NCBI GenBank assembly: GCA_013398175.1 | Contig: VZRZ01003130.1 | Span: forward strand, 1 to 64,000 | Length of the DNA stretch: 64,000 nucleotides | From: Climacteris rufus | Lineage: Eukaryota > Chordata > Aves > Passeriformes > Climacteridae | Direction of reading: 5' to 3' | Shown here: in pieces, positions 61,247 through 64,000 of the stretch | How the letters are laid out: each line of letters begins with the position of its first letter | Position numbering within the stretch: the stretch's first letter is position 1 | The notes under the pieces: generated by a model | What the model saw: the letters and a program-made list of their open reading frames with translations, nothing else | Databases searched by the model: none | What the model was told of the DNA's origin: nothing | Position numbers and translations under genes: made by a program

Positions 61247-64000
61247 CTGAAACAAAGGCAGCAGGTGAGAGGAAGTGGGGCCAAGGAATTTGTTTTCTAC
61301 AGAATGTGCACACACACACATACATACACACTGAGTCACTCTAAAAGCTCACTTGAAATCACAGGAATCAACAGCATTCCATCTGCTAAGAGTGATATGC
61401 ATATCCCAGATGGGCAATTAATTGCTTCAGAGGTGTCTGTTAGGGATTCATATTCAACTAAGATGCTTTTACTAAGGACAGGGGACACTGAACTGAGGCC
61501 CAGAGGATCTGATCCAGGTGCAGTGGTGATGACTGGTGGCCCCATGCTCTGTCCCACACTGCTGCTCCTACTCAAAACTGCCACTGCCCTGGACAGCAGC
61601 AGACACAGTCCAGTATAATACAGCTGCCACAGGCCAGTACAAATCCCTGCTTCCTCCACAACTCAGGCAGATGGCTGTGCGAACTGGCTTCAGCCATAGG
61701 GTTGGTTGCATGGTTGACATGTATAAAAAATAAATTATTACATTCCATCCCACTTTCCCAAAGCACATTTCACATGCTGTGTGGCAGAGTTGCCAGCTGA
61801 CAGTTACCTGATGAGCGACGGACGTTGCAGCTTCTGATGCAGCCAGTTTGGCCATGGCCGCTTCCTTTGGGGAAGGAAAACATCACTGAGGGTGCAGCCG
61901 TCACAAAAAGGAAGCCCTCACCTGTGCAAGGAGCTGGAATGCTCAGAGAGCAGCTGTGCAGACAGCCAGGCCCGACGATGGTGCCAGCTGGGAGCAGCCA
62001 CCCCTCTCTCCTCGGCTGCACTGCTGAGCTCAGTGGGCTGCACCAGGGTGGGCAGCAGGCCCAGGACCTGCTGGTGCTCACAGGCCAGCAGTGCTGGCCA
62101 GGCAGGCCCCGAGCACAGCGATGGCCCCTGGAGTGCAGTTCCCTGGCCTTGGGCCTGTGTCCTGTGCTGTGGCTGCTGGAAATACCTTAGTGAAGGGCTT
62201 CCCATTATCCTTCAGCATAGCAGCTCTCCAGGTCAGCAGGCGCGCGCCCTCCAAGGCCACAGCCATGTCTGCCAGCTTGAACTGCAACAACAAACACTGC
62301 CTTCAGTCCTCTGCCTGCACAAGGGGTACAGTTCTCCCACCCCTGGGGAAAAGAAGCCTCTGTCCCAACACTCAGTTTTAACACTGTTTGAAAACAGAAT
62401 TATCACCCTGTTTATCCCAGCCAGTGCAAAGTGCACGTAGTGCCTGACGCCACACGGACTTTCCACCAGCCCGTGTGGAACAGCCCCATGTGCTTGTACC
62501 TGCACTGCCTGGAGCTTTGTGATGGGTGCCCCAAAGGCCATTCTCTTCTCAGCATAATCCACAGCACAGTCCAGAGCTGCCTGTGCTATCCCAAGGGCCT
62601 GGGAGGCGATACCAATCCTTCCTGCATCCAGAGTTTGCTAAGAAAGACATGAAAGACATGTGTTAAGTCATACTGGATCAAAAATAGTACACACACATTT
62701 CTGATGATGCTGGAAAGCTGCTGTAGCCTAAGAATCCTTTGGTCAGAGACCTCCTTGATTCAGAATGTTCCCACTTATGCAGGAATAGAGAGGTATAACA
62801 GGCAGTGGCACTGTGGAGAGAAAGCAGGAGTACAAGAAGAGAAGAAGAAAGGAGAGAGATTGCTTATTAGCTGTGAGAAAAAAAAGAGGGTGCAAAATAA
62901 GGGAAACAGCACCAGAAAGAGCTGCTCTGGAAGGGGCTGGAAAAAACCCTTCAGCCAGACCCCTGGCTCACTGTGCAGCTGATTTTACTTTAGTGGAAAT
63001 CTGCTCAGTTTTCCTCTTCTGCCCTCATCATTAGGACACACATGGAAGCATTTTTCAAACTGCTTAGTGAATCCAGTCAATTACCTGACTTAGCTCAAAC
63101 ACCTGCTCTGCCCCCTATGCACAGGAAGAAAAGGTTTCATCTTCTCAGCCCTAGGCTGAAGTCTTTAAAAGAACCTGTCCAGTCACCAACCACTTTTAGT
63201 TTTGGACATAATGGAATGGGCTCTGCTCCAGGGAGCTCAGCCCAAAACATCAGGCCAACAAAGGGTGTTTGGCCTTACAGACAGAGCAATGGCCACTCCC
63301 AAGGGGCAATGCCTCACTGCAGGGAACCACTTCCAAGGGACAGTGCCTCACTGCAGGGAGCAGTACTGTTCACAGCTGCCTGGCTCCTCCTCAGAAGTCA
63401 TATACACACCATAACTCAGCTGGCATCCACCTTAGGACACTATCCAGAGGTTGGCCTGGGCCTCCAGGACAACTTTTCTCTACCAAACTATTTAGGGAAA
63501 ACACCATGTTTTCCCTTTATCTACAGGTACAACCTGGAGGAATAGAGTGTTGGGAAAGGAGAACAAGTAAAATATACCACCCCTGTTGACACAGCACCTC
63601 AGTGACATCAGCATTCCTTCAGCTGAGAACTGCCACAACAAAAGTGTTGTCAAGGATCTGTAAATTAACCATTCATCAAGCTCTGGGAATGATTCCTCCC
63701 ATGCTGGCAAGAAGGGTCAACAGCTTAACGTGACACAGAACAGCTTATCCAAGCAGTCCTCACTGAAGTGCCTGTGACTCTGGAAATGGTTTACAAAATG
63801 GTAACCTTGGGAGCTCTGTCTGAACACACCCACAGCTGCATCCCCATCCCTCTCTTACCATGGCGATTTTGAAACCCATTCCTGGCTGCCCCAGGAGGTT
63901 TGCCTTGGGTATCCTGCAGTCCTCAAATATCAGGTTGGCAGTGGAAGAGGCTCGGATTCCCAGCTTGTCTTCTTTCTTCCCCAGTGACAGCCCAGCTGTT
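61094..64000 (-). CDS. ACADS: ACADS, short-chain acyl-CoA dehydrogenase (partial: exons 6-10)
   Basis: Five exon segments on the minus strand give 194 residues matching about residues 219-412 of human ACADS as recalled. The enzyme is a mitochondrial matrix FAD flavoprotein that oxidises butyryl-CoA and similar short acyl-CoAs to enoyl-CoA, the first step of short-chain beta-oxidation, passing electrons to ETF. The segment covers the end of the middle beta domain and the C-terminal helical domain. The acyl-CoA dehydrogenase signature (QILGGMGY) and the catalytic base, Glu392 in precursor numbering (the Glu after Tyr in EIYEGTSEIQ), are intact. All introns are GT-AG and exon junctions are in phase. 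The N-terminal half, with the mitochondrial targeting peptide, lies beyond the window end. The gene converges on SPPL3, as in human. Confidence 0.97.
61247..61807 (-). other. ACADS: ACADS intron 9
   Basis: A GT-AG intron of 561 bases on the minus strand. It contains a CA/CATA simple repeat at 61309-61331. Confidence 0.93.
61309..61331. repeat. (CA)n/(CATA)n microsatellite
   Basis: A run of CA dinucleotides interrupted by two TACA steps, inside ACADS intron 9 about 60 bases upstream of the last exon on the transcribed strand. Confidence 0.85.
61808..61864 (-). CDS. ACADS: ACADS exon 9 (19 codons)
   Basis: The acceptor is CCCCAAAG and the donor CATCAG|GTAACT on the minus strand. It encodes exactly EAAMAKLAASEAATSVAHQ, a helix of the C-terminal domain, in phase 0 at both ends. 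The short exon size fits the conserved gene structure. Confidence 0.97.
61865..62185 (-). other. ACADS: ACADS intron 8
   Basis: A GT-AG intron of 321 bases, C/A-rich on the plus strand. Nothing else is seen. Confidence 0.93.
62186..62281 (-). CDS. ACADS: ACADS exon 8 (32 codons)
   Basis: The acceptor is GTTGTTGCAG and the donor ACTAAG|GTATTT on the minus strand. It encodes FKLADMAVALEGARLLTWRA and AMLKDNGKPFTK, in phase 0 at both ends. This is part of the C-terminal helical bundle. Confidence 0.97.
62282..62499 (-). other. ACADS: ACADS intron 7
   Basis: A short GT-AG intron of 218 bases with no other content recognised. Confidence 0.93.
62500..62637 (-). CDS. ACADS: ACADS exon 7 (46 codons)
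   Basis: The acceptor is TTTCTTAG and the donor GTGCAG|GTACAA on the minus strand. It encodes QTLDAGRIGIASQALGIAQA, ALDCAVDYAEKRMAFG and APITKLQAVQ, in phase 0 at both ends. LDAGRIGIAS replaces human LDMGRIGIAS as recalled; Ala at this place is common in other acyl-CoA dehydrogenases. Confidence 0.97.
62638..63858 (-). other. ACADS: ACADS intron 6
   Basis: A GT-AG intron of 1221 bases on the minus strand. A 34-bp direct duplication (core TGCCTCACTGCAGGGA) lies at about 63299-63366. Plus-strand open frames here (up to 167 codons, 63042-63545) run across it and are not supported as genes. Confidence 0.93.
63299..63366. repeat. 34-bp tandem duplication
   Basis: Two adjacent copies start at 63299 and 63333 and share CCAAGGG and the core TGCCTCACTGCAGGGA, with a few differences. 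It is a small local duplication within ACADS intron 6. Confidence 0.75.
63859..64000 (-). CDS. ACADS: ACADS exon 6, partial (47 codons, cut by window end)
   Basis: The donor on the minus strand is GCCATG|GTAAGA. The segment encodes TAGLSLGKKEDKLGIRASST, then ANLIFEDCRIPKANLLG and QPGMGFKIAM. The acceptor side lies beyond 64000. It is the end of the middle beta-barrel domain, near the FAD and substrate sites. Human has RGSST and KDSILGEPG at the variable positions, as recalled. Confidence 0.97.

Noticed and set aside
63042..63545. Plus-strand ORF of 167 codons opposite ACADS
   Set aside because: It lies inside ACADS intron 6, crosses a 34-bp tandem duplication and has no recognisable features.
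1..64000. CRISPR arrays, operons, phage or bacterial genes, tRNA or rRNA genes
   Set aside because: None is visible. The window has spliced vertebrate genes and no prokaryotic-style gene packing.

Overview
This is nuclear genomic DNA of a vertebrate, most likely a bird. Genes are split by GT-AG introns, introns are fairly short, and I see no recognisable dense interspersed repeats. The two genes found, SPPL3 and ACADS, lie tail to tail as their human orthologues do on 12q24. The species cannot be named from the sequence. It is a conserved housekeeping locus, and I found no clear sign of a novel multi-gene system.

Layout. Positions 1-309 are a GC- and CpG-rich block ending in a strong splice donor, probably the SPPL3 promoter region or an untranslated first exon. 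Positions 310-32303 are intron sequence, by position SPPL3 intron 1, with a GC-rich minisatellite (11468-11842), a TCTG/TCTA microsatellite (25395-25448) and one protein-like minus-strand ORF (6752-7138). SPPL3 coding exons 2-11 run from 32304 to 54522 on the plus strand. They encode 377 of about 384 residues with all three protease motifs intact (YD, GIGD and PAL). The first seven codons and most of an eighth are not in the window. The 3' UTR follows, with candidate poly(A) signals at 55196, 56800 and 58069. Positions 58096-58191 hold a possible alternative last exon. ACADS lies on the minus strand from 64000 down to 61094: part of exon 6 and all of exons 7-10, including the catalytic glutamate.

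How the genes relate. SPPL3 is a Golgi intramembrane aspartyl protease; ACADS is the mitochondrial short-chain acyl-CoA dehydrogenase of beta-oxidation. They share no pathway and are linked only by position. They converge, so their 3' ends face each other across about 6.6 kb. The plus strand looks T/G-rich through SPPL3 and C/A-rich through ACADS, as expected from opposite transcription.

Limits. Exons were placed by reading frames, splice sites and recalled human protein sequences. No alignment, repeat search or expression data could be used. Introns and intergenic DNA may hold old transposon fragments or conserved regulatory elements that cannot be recognised by eye.
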